A DNA stretch of 64,000 nucleotides from Volvariella volvacea V23 (Eukaryota; Basidiomycota; Agaricomycetes; Agaricales; Pluteaceae): contig KB722761.1 of NCBI GenBank assembly GCA_000349905.1, positions 428,904 to 492,903 on the forward strand, read 5' to 3'. Shown here in pieces: positions 37,501 to 51,100 of the stretch. A program made the translations under genes and the position numbers. The notes beneath the pieces are model-generated. The model did not search any database, was not told the origin of the DNA, and saw only the letters and a program-made list of their open reading frames with translations. The stretch's first letter is position 1. Each line of letters begins with the position of its first letter.

Positions 37501-39608
37501 TCAAGCCATCATCCTCTTCACCTCCCAGCGTGCTTTTCCTTCCTTCTCGTGCCCATCTCTCGCCAAGATGATGAATTTGCCGGTTCCCTCCTCCCAGTGA
37601 TCCAGTCTTCTCAACTTCGGACACTTCCATGCAAGCATACCGGCAATCTTGTCATTTTCACGGTAACGGCTTCTTTCAGTCATAGATAACGTCGGATACG
37701 GCGTATTGGCAGCTATTTCAGCTATAGCAGACGCAGTGGTCTGCGGCGAAAGCTCATAGAAGAATTTGACACCCTGCAACACAGTCAGTTCCGGCAGAGT
37801 GGAGAGTAAGTTGACCCATTCAATCGCATTCGACACAGGCATGTTGGTTGGGACACGGTCTCTGGCTGGTTGATTTCCAAGTTTCTTGCCGACATCAAGC
37901 CAGGTTACGCCAGGGACGCATTCGATGACACGGCGGACGTCCTCCATATCCCTCCAACCCGTCATATGGACGCGTTTGAGTTGTCTGCCATAGCGCTTGA
38001 GGTTGCTGAGGAAGACCTCGTCCGCGTCAACTCCACCAAGAGTACGACCCGAAGCAAGACGGAACCCAGTAATAGTCTCGAGTGGGCGCGGGACTTCGCT
38101 GGGGCACTCGAGAATCGAGTTAGTAATGTCTCGACTAGCACATAGCTCCTTGAGACGAGGAAGAGTGTTCTTTGGGAGTGTGAGACGGCCAAATGTATTG
38201 CCAGTGGGGAGGGTGATATCGAGGTGAAGTACCTCCAAGTTGGAGTGAACAAAGAGGAACGACGATGCGAGTTCACCAAGACCCTGATTGGAGCAGCGGA
38301 CATTCATCAACGTAAGTGATGTCAGCTGGGGCCACCTGCTGAAGAAGATGTCATGCGCCATGGGACGTGCGTTTGCTGCTCCCCGCGGAGGGTAGTATGT
38401 TACGTCCAATGCCTTCAGATAGGGTATATCAGGGGTCCTCATCCACCGCCTGAACGACACTCACTTTCAAGTTGGGGCAGTGTTGCAGCATCTGGACTGC
38501 ATTGTCGAGGGTGGGTAAATTCACCGAACCATAGTTGTGCTGGGTCGATCTTACAGTGAATGATCTCATGGATGGCAGCTGATAATCTGCGATGAGCCTC
38601 GTGCTGAGATAGCTACCGAGATGTACTTACGATCATTTCCCTGAGGTCATCTGCTTCCCGACCCTCCTCTTCCTCCTCCAGGGCCTTAAATATCAAGTTG
38701 TCATTGATCTCTATCGATCTCAATGATTGACATTGCAACAACGTCGATCGTATATCCCAGATCGAGATCGGTGAGTGATTGCAGCCCCAGACAAACATAT
38801 CCAGCGCCGTCATCCTCGTCAAAGCGGCAACCAGATACCGCTCGTGCTTCTCATGATACGCCAATCCAACTTTGCTCCCGCTAACCCCCTCATCTGCACT
38901 AGTCGCCTCCGAGGATTCCTCCAAATCCGTATCCGACATTAAAATACCCTTCGGTACAACCTCCAACTCTCCGCTAACCCTCTCGTCCAGCACCTCCAAC
39001 CTCCTCACATTCCTAGCCAAAGATTTGTGCACAATAAGGTGATTCCAGACCCTGATAGAGCTAATCTTGCACTTGACAACGCGATAATTGAAATGCCTCG
39101 GGAACACAACATCGTACATCCTCTTGCACGACAACCCGAGTGCCAACAAATCCTTCTTCGAGTCCAAATGAAACGCGATAGCATCTAAAATCTCGGTAGG
39201 TTGAGAAGTGAGCGTCTTTCCGCGAGAGCTGCTCGGAGAAGTCCCAATAAAGGGCTCCACAATCCCGAGGAGATGGATGCTGAGCTTGTGTTCCCCGGGC
39301 GTGAGTTTGTACTGACAACCGCCCACCCGGGATGGCAAACTCCCCAGCAACTTGAGTATGACGTTGAACGCAGTGAACGGGTCCGTTCGATCGTACGAAT
39401 TGAGATTGGTGTCCACGGAGAACGGTGTCTTCCTAGGACGAGACTTGAGGATAGTGAGGGTCCCAGAAACGGGTTTAAGAGGCTTCTTGATAGCCGAGAA
39501 GGGCGTGACTGGTGTAGCAGCGAAGAGCGTCTCCCCTCCCGCTACATGAGCGGGGGTGTGGGCCTTGTGGCCCGACGACGACGGGCGCTTGGTAACGGGC
39601 TTCTTCAT
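37501..39608 (-). CDS. F-box/LRR-like protein with a probable frameshift
   Basis: Exon 1 (38631-39608, 326 codons) has a basic Ser/Pro-rich N terminus, then an F-box-like stretch LTSQPTEILDAIAFHL and LALGLSCKRMYDVVFPRHF. Leu-rich segments follow (RNVRLEVLD-like, SLRSIEINDNLIF). Exon 2 starts at 38578 (LPSMRSFTVRS) and reads to HCPNLK near 38465. The continuing homologous frame (SFRRWMRTPDIPYLKALDV, on to 37501) is offset by one base. The junction sequence AAAGTGAGTG looks like a 4-base tandem duplication. No intron of workable size fits there. Either a recent lesion or a sequence error is present. With it, the protein would stop after about 376 residues; without it, about 690 aa. Confidence 0.65.
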
Positions 39609-40119
39609 GGTGTGCTAAAGCAACGCTAAGAAAGCTGTTATCGAGATCACGCTCGTCCTTGATTCCGTCCGCCATCAGTCCGTGGGATTCTGAATTGGCT
39701 ATGCAGTCAGGGGTGATTTTTCTTTAACTGGCACTTGATTGTAGACTTGTCTGCATCAGCCAAACCTCTTCACCTTATCCGGCCGTACCATTGGCGTAGT
39801 GAACAATCCATGGAGAGAGTCGTTCATGGGGCTGAAGGAAAGACGTCGCGTTAAACGCGTCGAGCGCGCCCGGCCGCGATTGGGGGACCATGGCCACGTG
39901 GTCGCGAAAGTCTCTTTAGGAGTGAAACTCCTTCAAATCCGACTCCAGGCTGGGTGAGTCCTCCCGGTCTTCTCTCCCTGGCATGCTGTCGTTGTCGAGA
40001 TATTGACTTTGTAGCTGGCGGAATTTATGGCTACACAAGTCCATTCCGCTTTGTCTTACCCAGAGCAGAGACGTATGAGCTCTTTATGCACCTAAATTCA
40101 AGTCAACGCTAACGCGACA

Positions 40120-42064
40120 TATTGTTTCGGGTGGTCCCGAGGGTGGTGATACCTACTTTCAATCGAAGGATAGAGTCTTATATAGGGCCCATCGAGTGGT
40201 CTTGAGGCATTTGTGCCCCGGACTCCCTCCTCCTGACTGCCCTACCACTCTAAATGGGGTGCATCTCCTCCCAGAGTTCAGCAAAGTTCTCGATTTGTTG
40301 TTACACTACGTACCCAGATATTTGGCCATCTACGTTACCATCGGAACCTTCGCCCGAAGAGGTATTATCCATGACAGGAGCACTTGACAAGTACAGAGTA
40401 TTGATATCCCGAGACACCTGGCCCAATAGAGTGAAGTATGTACAGGATGATTTGGGCCATGGCTATAGTGCTCACTTTGATGCCGACCAGAGATATCGCA
40501 AAGAAATCTTCAGTTACAATATTAAGCTATGCTGCCCGAGTCGACAGCAAGGAGCTGTTAAACCATGTAGCACCCTTGCTAATTAAGTCAGACGTCCCAC
40601 TACCAGAGGTTTTATCGAACCTGCCTCTGGAATTGTGATTGGATTGGGTAAGGGGTACATCAGCACATCTAGTTGTCAAACTGAAGTTATTTTAGCTAGG
40701 TTATCACGAACATTGGAAGAACGTTATAACTGTGGCAATGAGAACTATTCCGACGTCCTTCATACCACAAAAGAGCAATGAAATTTGCCACAAATGCAAC
40801 TTTAATCATTGGCGCCCGTCACGGAACGATCCACGATTGGGTCTCCTCCGAGCGCTCGGTTCTGGCAGTAAGGTTCTCGACTTAGCTGTTGTCGATCCGT
40901 TCATCAAAGCAGCAGAAGCACCATGCTGGAGTTTTTCAGGCTACCAATACCGTACCGATGAATGGCACAGTGGAGGATAGATGTTCAAAAACGGCTCGGC
41001 TCCACTATATCCCGACTTTTATTCCTACACCAGAATATCCACGCACGCCAAGTAAGGCTGGGAGTGGACACAGAAGAGAGGTCAGGTGTGAAGAGAAGCT
41101 GCCACAAGTCAAGGCTTCGACACTATTATATAGCCCTTGTACACGTTTTTCGTTTCTATGCCCGCCATTGTGTTTGAACTCTTATTGCATTAGTGACTTT
41201 TAACGATTCCGACGTAACTATTCGAAGCAGAGACGGTGTCGAGTTTAACCTTCATAAGAGGAACCTGGAAGTGTGTTGCGCTGCGTTTCCTCCGTCTTTT
41301 TATCCCACGTGCACGATGGGCGAGCCTGTATATCTCATAGAGTCTGGTCCTACATTGTGAGCGCTATTTCAGTTTATATATGCGCGGCAGCAACCAGAGT
41401 GGGACAAATTGACATTGTTAGAATCTTGAGCCTCGGTGACGCTGCAGAGAAGTACGAAGTTTACACAGCTGTGTCATTGTGTAGGATTTTGAAAAGTAAG
41501 GCCGTCTGTTCCGTCAAATTTGCAGCTAAAGGACTACATCAGGAATTTTGTAGACTCGAACCCGATGTAAGTTTTCACTTATGGGACTAATCACGGTTAT
41601 AGGGAACTCCAGGATCAAGCAGCCTTAGCGCTGCTTAAATTCGGAACAACAGTAGAATATATGCAAATATTTACGCCAGATGTAACTCTCGCACGGGTGC
41701 GACTACCCTTTTGTTTAGAGGAATTGCACTCAACTCTACCCCCTAGGTTGGCTATTTTGACTGTGCTCAGCGTTTATGCCGTACCGCAATTTCTTTCTTT
41801 CCAGACGTTTCTGCAACGGCCCGTGATCATTGCACGAACAGTCAAACAAAGCACTGCAGCGCGTCCACGACCAACAACCCAACATATTCGGCCCTCATGG
41901 ACTTGTTTTGCTCTCCTGGAAAAACGTTGTTCAAGCTCAATGAAATTGTGCAACAGCTACTAAAGGACACACTAGAATTTGAGTATTCGCAAACTCTTGA
42001 AGCATGGCTTAACGATGTAGGTCAGAAAACTAAAGAGATGCCTGCTTTCAGTACCTACCCGTGA
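40120..42064 (+). pseudogene. Twin-BTB copy 4, heavily damaged
   Basis: All parts are present in order but in changing frames. BTB1 begins HRVVLRHLCPGLPPPDCPTT, shifts frame near 40305, and continues YPDIWPSTLPSEPSPEEVLS. Exon 3 has a TGA at 40636-40638 where relatives have a coding triplet (SNLPLEL, stop, LDW). The knuckle is visible as CHKCNFNHW. BTB2 (41210-41480) has CCAAFPPSF and FQFIYARQQPEWD with a stop and a frameshift. The end frame finishes NDVGQKTKEMPAFSTYP at 42064. Several stops and shifts exclude a functional twin-BTB product. The 5' limit is uncertain. Confidence 0.75.
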
Positions 42065-42613
42065 TTTCTGGTGTGTTATCAGGTCTCCCTGTGCAATATA
42101 AACGTACACGTGGCGCGGTATATAACAAGCAATTTGAGTATTTTCATACGCATCATAATTCTGCGTCTAGAGAGTGATTATGAACAGATTAGAACGAACA
42201 TGGAGCCAGGACAATGCAATGTGTTCGGGTTCGCCGTACTGCGCGACCGCGCACTGACTTTAGCCCGTTAGAATCAATATTTACTATACATCAACTACTA
42301 TTGCGGACAAACTGCATTTATTGGGCTTGAATTCTAGCTTCACTAATCACTTCGAGTTATTAGCGCCGCCACCTCAGGGTACGCGTCCACGTGGTCAGTT
42401 CGACTGAATATGACTGCGCGTCGTGCTTTCGCTATGACTTTGGTTCATACCACACCCCGCAGCATACTGTAAGCATAACTCCTCTCTCTATCCAAAAAAT
42501 GCGTGGCATGTTCAATAACTGATTGTTATTTTGTGTCCAAGTCCCAGAGCGCTCCGGATATTGGAAATCAACGGAAGCTTATTTTCATCCCAGCCTCGCG
42601 AGCAAAGTATACC
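42065..42613. other. Intergenic, promoter side of copy 5
   Basis: Between the dead copy 4 and copy 5. An in-frame ATG at 42503 precedes the chosen start of copy 5, but the added residues are not family-like. No other gene is seen. Confidence 0.4.
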
Positions 42614-44766
42614 ATGTCCATGCCAATCCAATCCGACTCGCTTAATGTCGATGCAACTGCTCCAGTGCAAGATACACACACCACAACCAGCCGTATGGTG
42701 TTTTTACATACTGGCGTTTTGGATCCTGCTTACTATATCATTGCTACAGGCGGCCCCGAAGACAGTGATATTTCGTTCCAATCCAGTGATGGTGTTATAT
42801 TCAAAGCCCATCGAATACTCCTGAATTATCAAAGCCAAGCCTTACCTCCCCCCAATTGCCCGAGCACTGCTGGTGTATTTATCCTTCCGGAGTCCAGCTC
42901 CACACTAGACCAGCTGTTTTACTACTTTTATCCTCATATCTGGACATCGTCCATGCCTACCGATTTGCCATTGAACGAAGTGTTGAATATTGTGCGTGCA
43001 ATCGACAAATATAAGGTGAAAGTGGCGAAAGCTCCTTGGATGAAGCAACTCAGGTTCGACGTTCGGCTTTGTACTCAAAAATCAGCGAGCACTGATACCG
43101 GCGTATAGAAAGCGATTGGGAGAGTCACCGGTCGATGTGCTAGTTTATGCAATCCAATCAGGCGACCAAGAATTTCTGGATTATGTCGCACTTGCGGTTA
43201 TTCATAGTGGGGCTTCCATAAGCCAGGTGTTGCCATCTCTTCCGCTAACTAGATGGAAGCAATGGGTAGGAATGTCGATGCCTCCTTTTTGAGCTTTGAT
43301 ACCAGCAATTTTTAGGTTATCTATCAGAGTCTCTGGGAGACTTTGCTTCGGACGGCGATTAAAGGAGTACCCATACCGACTTCCTTCGTCAAGCCCTCTT
43401 TTTCACTCCAAATGACATGCACTCATTGTGCAAAATCTCATAACAACTGTAGGGAAAGTGCTCAAGAACGTGTGCTAGCAGCAAAAACTAGTCTTTTGCG
43501 CGAACTCGGTGCCAGCGGTAAATCAGTTAGCATGGAGCGCATTAATCGGTTACTGGAGGATTGTAGGGGGTCTAATTGCATGTTTTGTGGGGACCGGCCC
43601 CTCGCATATGATCTCCGACAATGGCGAGACACAATCCCACAATTAATACAACAGATACCTTCATTCAGTTATTTTTTGCAACCAAAGTCCGTTTCAAATT
43701 CACCGAAAAATCAAGACTCAAACCTCTGTAAGACCATGCGTTGTCCAGTACGTTGTACAGCTGACCCAGAACACGTCCAATATAGTTGCGTATAGTGATG
43801 CGGATGTAGTAATCTGCAGTGCTGATGGCGTTATATTTCGCCTCCACAAGAGGAANNNNNNNNNNNNNNNNNNNNNNNNNNNNNNNNNNNNNNNNNNNNN
43901 NNNNNNNNNNNNNNNNNNNNNNNNNNNNNNNNNNNNNNNNNNNNNNNNNNNNNNNCTTTTCCTCCTGCTTCATTTCCTACATTGGGCGAGGTTGTTCATC
44001 TCACGGAATCTGGCTCGACATTGGAAATATTATTCCAGTTCCTCTATCCACGTCAACAACCAGATTGGGAGGCACTTGACATTGCCGAGTTATTTGATTT
44101 GGTGGAAGCTGCAGAAAAATATGAGGTATACACCGCCATAGCAATGTGTAGAATTTTGATGAAGTACGTGGTACTATTCCTTTTATTTTGGCAATGCGTT
44201 TAAAAATCCATCTAGACGCTACATGGATTCTCACCCACAGTACCTCTTCGCATATGGAACTAAACACGACTATCCAGATTTTGCAGATCAGGCTGCACGA
44301 TTGTTGCTGAAACGAGGTGCTGCGATTGAAGACTTTATATCCCTGCTCACGCCAGGGGCCGTTTTGGCATGGGTATGTCCTGATCTTCTAGGAACAATAG
44401 TAGACACCTGATTAGACCTTGTGGCAGGCACGTTATCAAGACTACGCGCGCAACTTGATTCGCGACGCCATCTCCATTGCCCCTGATGTCATTTCGAGCC
44501 ACTTACTGAGTGGACGAGAAGTTTCTACTTGCAACCGCTGCTGCCTTGACCATTGCGACGCTATCCGTTCCAACCCACTTCCACTCATTTTGTGGGAATT
44601 AGGCTTCTCCCGCGAAGCTGTGCTATTTACGATTGAGGATATCGTAGAAAAGCTAGCTGGAACAAAAGATGTCGCGACAGAGCTCTATACAGCACTCAAA
44701 TCATGGAGTAACACGGTCGAACGCAGCACTAAAAACATACCGTCATTCACTAAGTTCCTTGAATAG
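42614..44766 (+). CDS. Twin-BTB protein, copy 5 (gap inside BTB2)
   Basis: Exons join(42614..42692, 42750..43053, 43109..43265, 43316..43727, 43786..44163, 44216..44372, 44428..44766); all phases agree with the family. BTB1: ISFQSSDGVIFKAHRILL, ALPPPNCPSTAGVFILPE. Knuckles are CTHCAKSHNNC and CMFC. BTB2 is interrupted by 100 N between FRLHKR and FPPASFPTLGEVVHLTE. The other copies have 298 nt in this exon, which predicts about 20 missing nucleotides, not 100. After BTB2 come YLFAYGTKHDYPDFADQAA and the last exon with CNRCCLDHC and KSWSNTVERSTKNIPSF. Intron 1 (57 nt) has no stop and is a multiple of three. Confidence 0.75.
43856..43955. other. Assembly gap (100 N) within copy 5
   Basis: Exactly 100 N inside the BTB2 exon. 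From paralogue exon length and reading frame, the real missing sequence is probably about 20 nt. Confidence 0.95.
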
Positions 44767-45105
44767 GATTCTCTCCGTTCACTCTTAATTCTTAATCTAT
44801 GTACTAGCTTTATTCAATACTCCAAACGCCGTTAACTTGTTGATCTCCAGTATCTATGTGAACATTTTGTTTGGATAACTATGAATACCTTGTACCCAGT
44901 CGTGTTTTATCACATGCCTTTCAGCCCCAATTTTCTTCTAGGTAGGTCGCTTGTGACCTTTGCCTTTGAATGTGAGTATGAACTTACAGTTACCAAGCTC
45001 ATAAATAACAAGAGAGACAATTTGGAAACTTTGTTTCGACTAGAAGAGATAAGCTGATTAATTACTGTCTAATATATTGTGTAAGTTACTGTACATGAAC
45101 CATTA
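44767..45105. other. Convergent intergenic interval
   Basis: 339 bases between the ends of copy 5 (plus) and LTN1 (minus). AT-rich, no coding signal; it holds both 3' ends. Confidence 0.5.
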
Positions 45106-48100
45106 TTATATAATGTTTGATCTACACAAGGGACAGCTTGAAGAGTGGCTAGATTCGAACCACTAAAGGATTATGAGCACAAGCCTGGATACACCAAACT
45201 AACCACACACTAACCTTATACAAACAACCAGCATGGAATCGATTTTTGCATGTCTTACACGGTTTCTTGGGTAACGATCCATCCATTGTGGAGATAATCC
45301 TATGAACGACATTTAAGTCGGCCGACGACTATGAGAGCCCAGCTAGCACTTACGAATAACAGATAGCGCATTCGGCTTGCCCTTCAAAGTGAAGTGTGAC
45401 ATTCTTTTTAAACAAGCCCAAGGCATCCATGATCCTGCCGTTCTACGGCGGATCATTCAGTAGATGCAGGCAACGAGTTCTAAAATCAAAACGTACATGC
45501 GACCAGATCGTCTGCTGCACAGCCAGCAACCAAGCCCTCCACAAGTTCTCTTCCACGCCCACTCTCTTTAAATCCTTCACCTCGATCTTATGCAATGGCC
45601 AATCAGAGGGTATCTTCAACTTGATCTCCAAGTGGTGTTCATCTACCAAATACGAGGCCGTCACTTCATTTCCTGGAGATGTAACTTTGATATTGAAGTT
45701 GCTATCTACCAATTCTCCGGCGTCTTTCGAGCTACGGATATGTGCCAATTCGGTCTTAATGAGGACGGGGGCAAAATATTGTGATGTATAATTGATGATT
45801 GTGTTCGATAGCTGACGATCTCGGCAGTCGAGTACCCAAGCGTTGATTAAAGATGGAAGAGTCAATAGCGATCGGTAATACAGGTGAGCAGCTAAAACAC
45901 CGATCGTAAAGGTAGAGCCGGGTTCGTATACTGAATATAAAATCAACTTAATTGACGTCAGCAAGAACGAGCATTTATTCTTACAATCAACATAGAATTC
46001 ATCAACACCCCATATGTCCAACTTGAATGACTTCGCGATTCCTTCGTCCAACTGCAAAATTGCTAGCAGATTAGGGAAGAAGAATTGCGACAATATATCC
46101 AGTCCCCGTAATTGATCAATGTACCCCGACCTGACTTTCAGGGACTAAGGCGTACGCATCAGCGCGCTGACACTCGTTTAACATGTGCTTCACCTACCGC
46201 GTCCACAAACGAGTCGAATAACAACATCCAGCCCAACAGATATCCGAACGGAGTCTGTTCCTCGAGCTCTACAGCCTCAGCTGGTTGATAATTTATTACC
46301 TGCTGCAATATACTCAATAGCTCGAGTGGAAGTTCCGCTTTCACGGTCGATTCAGTGTCAACGCCAGCCTCGATGACATAGTATTCCGTGCGCTTCTTTG
46401 CCGCTACACTGAGGAGTCGATACGCCATGCGCTGGACATCGGGTGAGTGATCGAGAATCAAGTGACACATCTGCAGGAATACGTCTCGGTTATCCAGTGC
46501 GATATCAAAAAAATGCTAATTAAGCTTACACTTCCGAGGGTCTTGTGATCGATCAAAGACTCTGGTAGGTTCTGAGCAATTTTCAATATGAGTTCCCTAC
46601 ACGTCGATCGGGGTAGTGAGATCTTTGCATCATCTACGAATGCCCCCATTTCAGCAGCGTGAAGGCTCCAAATGATTTCCAGCACTTACCTGGGCGCACC
46701 ATTGCCAAATCTCGTACCATGGTCAGAATCGGCATTTTTCTTTCATCCCACGTCGCTCTTAAAGCTTTGTTGGTCGTCACAAGGTCTTGCACTGTTATGA
46801 CCAACTTCAGCGCTCTTGCCAGCCCTACCAACGTCGAATCATCCGTCACCGAAGCAGCCTATTATTCAACCAAGTGCCGTTGTAAGCCCGAGTCGAAATT
46901 ATTTAGGCAAAATACACACCTCCAAATTACTTTCTAGAACATCAAACATGAATCCCCAATGCTGTCCGGGCACATTCTGCAATATAGGCGCAAGCTGCAC
47001 AAATACCGCACACATTTCACTCTCAACTTCTTCATCAATCTCAATCTCATCTTCATCATCTTCATCGTCCTTCTGATTAGCGCCGGAGCCTGAAACCCAT
47101 TGCTGGCAAGCCTTCACAACGTTAACGGCCCTTGGAGGTGGTAAGAACTCCACTTCCGAGTCTTGATCCGGAGCACTGGCAACCAGCTTTCGAAGGGTTA
47201 CTAGACCTTCCGTATTGGCCTTTTCGGATGGTATACCAAGCAGCGAGGCTGCAAGCTCGTTTCTGTACCTATCCAAGTTCGCAGGTTCGGGCGCTGAATG
47301 AGTCACGGCCATCACAATAGCCATCGAAGTTTGTGGAGCTGTATAAGGAACAATCAGCAACATGTCCACGTTATAATAAGTCGCGCAGATCGTTATAACG
47401 TACCCTTCCTATGAACACTCCTGGCCAACGCAATCCACTTTTCTGCCTCGGCCTTATCTACATCCACCAACGCATGCTGCAACAAATTCCTCAAAATCCT
47501 CGAATTTCTCACACTGTCACTCTCCAAACTCCACCAATATACACCGCTCAACAGTTCCTGCAAAGCCTCGCTACCATTGGTGCTCTTCCCAGTTGCAGCG
47601 ATGCGTTGACCAGCACTCAGTGTCATAACAGCTCGTAAACTCCATCCACCTTGATCCTCGTCCCCCCCGAGTGATCGTAAGACATACGTCAAGATCTGGT
47701 TAACCTTGATAATCAAGTCTCCTAAATCCCCATGCTCCAGAGCGTCAATGGAGAATACCCAACCAGTGCTTCCGGGTATACTTTGGTAATCCTCAGCATA
47801 CAGACTTAATGCCATAAAATGCTTGAGAATCCCGACATGCGACTTGGCGAGTCTCCTATCATCAATGAACAGTCTCAGAAGAGCATTGATAATTCTGGCA
47901 TAAGTGGAGAATCCTTTTGAATCATATGAGAGAGAGGATGATGAAGAGACTCGGGATGAAGGAGACGACTGTGGGATCAGCGGATCGATCACGGCTAAAC
48001 TTGGCTCCAGGGAATTATGAGGTAGTTGATCCAGCCGGCTATCGAGTTCAGATAGGGATGGGAAGGTGTCTTGTGGTAGGTTGATCGCTAGTTCTGATGG

Positions 48101-51100
48101 TCTCTTAGAAATTGCCTGAAGTATGTGCTCCGTCCTGCAGTAGAAAACAAGTGAGAAACAGGCGATGAACTCGAAGGGAACGCCACTTACGATGGGATCA
48201 CATGAGTGGCATTCAACAACTCTTTCACTCGCGTCAGGATAACGGTCCTCACTGCGTCCTTATCACCAGCACTGTACCACCTTTGGTATACCTCTACAGC
48301 TCTATCTCCCAATCCCTCATCGCGATATTCGGGTACGAGATACGCGAACAAGAACAAGTCTGCAACAAGGTCTTGTACCCACTCGGTAGTCTTATCGACC
48401 AAAGAGAGTGGTATGACGAGGAGGAGATCCAAGGCCATCGTGAACCCGGTGAGGGAGGCAGACGCAGTAAGGACTTCTTCCAAAATAATATGGAAATGTG
48501 ATGCGATCTTCTGGTACAAGTCTTGTGTCCCGTTGGCCGACAAGAATGGGACTAAATTAGACATGCATCAGACGCCGCATCCAAAAAGAATGGTATAGAA
48601 ACACCTACCCGGGTTTTGCAATAGCCTCTTCAGGATCTCTATCCTCTCTGTCGCATTCTCCTCTTTCACACTTATCCCATTTCCCACCAGCAGCACCCCG
48701 CCTAATAGCTCGCTCACTACTTGATCTAGCTCATCACCTTTGGGTTTCAGATCGGGTGGTATGTGGCCTTTAGTAATTGCATCCAGCAGTAAAGCCACGC
48801 TACTCCCTACACTGTCACTTTGACCCGCACTCGAAGTCGAGGCTATCTCTGACAAAAGAGTATGCCACACGGGAAGATAACGCGATGCGTCCTTCCGATG
48901 TGCGAGATAACCCAACAACAGCGTTGGTGTCAGGCTAAACAGCTTCAATGGGTACTTCGAGACGACGTCGTCCAATTTCTACAAAAATCGAGCGCATCAG
49001 ACTAATATTGAAAGTAGAACAGCCGAAAGTGTAAGCCCACCTTTGCGAACGCTTCCTCGCGGAATAGTGCACTCCTAAACCGGTCTAACAAGCTGACCAG
49101 CAACTCATGCCCTCGAGGCTTATACGCTCCACCTTCTTGATCTTGGGCGCCCATCAGATCACCTTCAAGTCCGTCCACAGATCTCTCCAGAATGCGACCT
49201 AACAACGCACGTACAGCCACTCTAGCCCGTTCTCTGTTGTCATCTTGCTTGTTTTGATTATGGCTGGTAAACTGATCGTCACAGCCTTTCAAGAATGCTG
49301 ATATCAACTGGGTGGCTCGCTGGTCGTCCTTGTCCTTGTCCTTCCCTCCAGCCTCAGTCGCATTTTGCACTAGCTTGTCAGAGAAGACACTCCAAGCTGC
49401 GTCGAACAAGCCTATATGCGCGTCAGACACAATGGATATTCCAAGAAAGGTAAAACTATACCATGACCCAAACCCTCCAGCTCCAAAAACGTATGGCCAA
49501 CAACCCTAGCGGCTGCTCTCTCCTCCACTTTCAGCCCTCTCCTCTCAGCCAATTCGTCCCACACCCTTCCAATCTGCTCCTTGACTAGTTCGTGTGTCAG
49601 ATGATCACCGGAGCTATCATCCGAGTTGTTCGCCTCGTTGCTCCTGATCCGCTTGACGATAAAGACCAAACACTCGAGCAGCGATGAAAGGAACGCTGCG
49701 GATGTAACCGAGCGATGAAGAGATGTCAACGCCCGACCATCTATAGCCGCCCAGAATGACTCAAAGAACTGCTTCAAGCCACCCAACGACTCTGCAGAAC
49801 CGGTCATGAGGATCTACGGGAAATTTTGCAATCGCATGTTATCAATCATGCCCAAGGACGGTTAAGGAGATGCTTACATTAGACGGAATGGTAGATAATA
49901 TAATCACAACGGTCGGATACCCCTGAACGGGCGATCCACCACAACCAAGTTGCAAAAATAGCAAAAACTCGGTATATGCGATTGAAGTCTTCGATTCTGG
50001 AGCTTGATTCTTGCTCACAGCCGAAGTAGACGACTTCGATGGTTTCAAAGCCGCCTCTTCGTGAGCGCCGTCCTCGTCCTCGTCATCCTCTTCGTCTCCC
50101 GCTTCCGAGTCTGAACCTTCGTCTTCTTCGTCGATCGATGCTAATGAAGCAGAAGATGTCAGTGAGGAGTTTTGGTCTAGATCCCATGCGCCTGGGAACT
50201 CTATAGAGCATCACATTGAGAATTAGCGTATATTTATTTGACGATAGAATAGCACACCTTTTAAGAAGGTCAACAAGGGCTGCCACATAACACTATGCAC
50301 ATTTGTATCCAATTCAACCCAGGAAGAACGCAAGACAGCTGTACTAAGCAGTGGAATATACGACTCTAATCTTCCTAACAATGCAACACGTACCAGGTAA
50401 AAACACCGGCCGCAACAGCAACCCGAAGAAATCACGTACCTTTCCAAGAGCGAAGCAGTGTCTGAAGCAAAGTCCAAGCAGCTTTTCGAACATTTGGTTG
50501 AGCAAAGCCGAAGCTCTCGAGTCCAGGAGCGAATGGACAACTCTCTGCGTGATATAAGGCGGACCACAAGGCAGGATTCTGGAATATATCGACCTGTTCT
50601 TGTTCTGGCTTGTCAACTTGGCTATCTGCAACATCCAAAGACTTGATATCGACATTCTCTAGTAGCATCGCATGAGTCAGGAACGGTGGAAGCGAAGCAG
50701 GACGAACCCAGTAACCATCTGATAGTACCAAATGCGCTTATCCTAATCCGAGCTCTTCGATCCGTCTCGCTCTCCTCTAGTTCATCTGACTTTCCTCTTG
50801 CACCTGCATCATCGTTGCCTCTCTTCGACATCGAAATGACCGGTGCCGAACGACTTGCGGGCAGCCCCCCACCCCCGTGTCTCCCGCCCCTTCCCTTGGC
50901 GGCTAGTGCGTGTGCGGGTGGTGGTGGCGCTACTGGAGGTGGAGGATTCAGTTCATCGTACATCCCTTGAGGATCCAACGCGGCTCTTCGAACGAAGAGT
51001 TGAACTGCAGATATCGCATCCTTGGTCAAGGACAAAAGGGATGTGCTGTTATTCTCATCCGTGGTAGGGGGTTCATTGGAGACGTCTGCAGTTACAGCGA

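Noticed and set aside
38445..38460. Short intron GTGAGTGTCGTTCAG in the F-box/LRR-like gene
   Set aside because: Fifteen nucleotides is too short for a spliceosomal intron, and removing it leaves the wrong frame.
42503..42613. Upstream ATG extending copy 5
   Set aside because: The added residues have no counterpart in other copies, whose proteins start near MSMPIQS.
45120..45215. tRNA-like stretch on the minus strand with GGTTCGAATC
   Set aside because: The supposed T-arm does not form a proper stem, and the sequence is the last LTN1 exon (WFESSHSS) plus the preceding intron.
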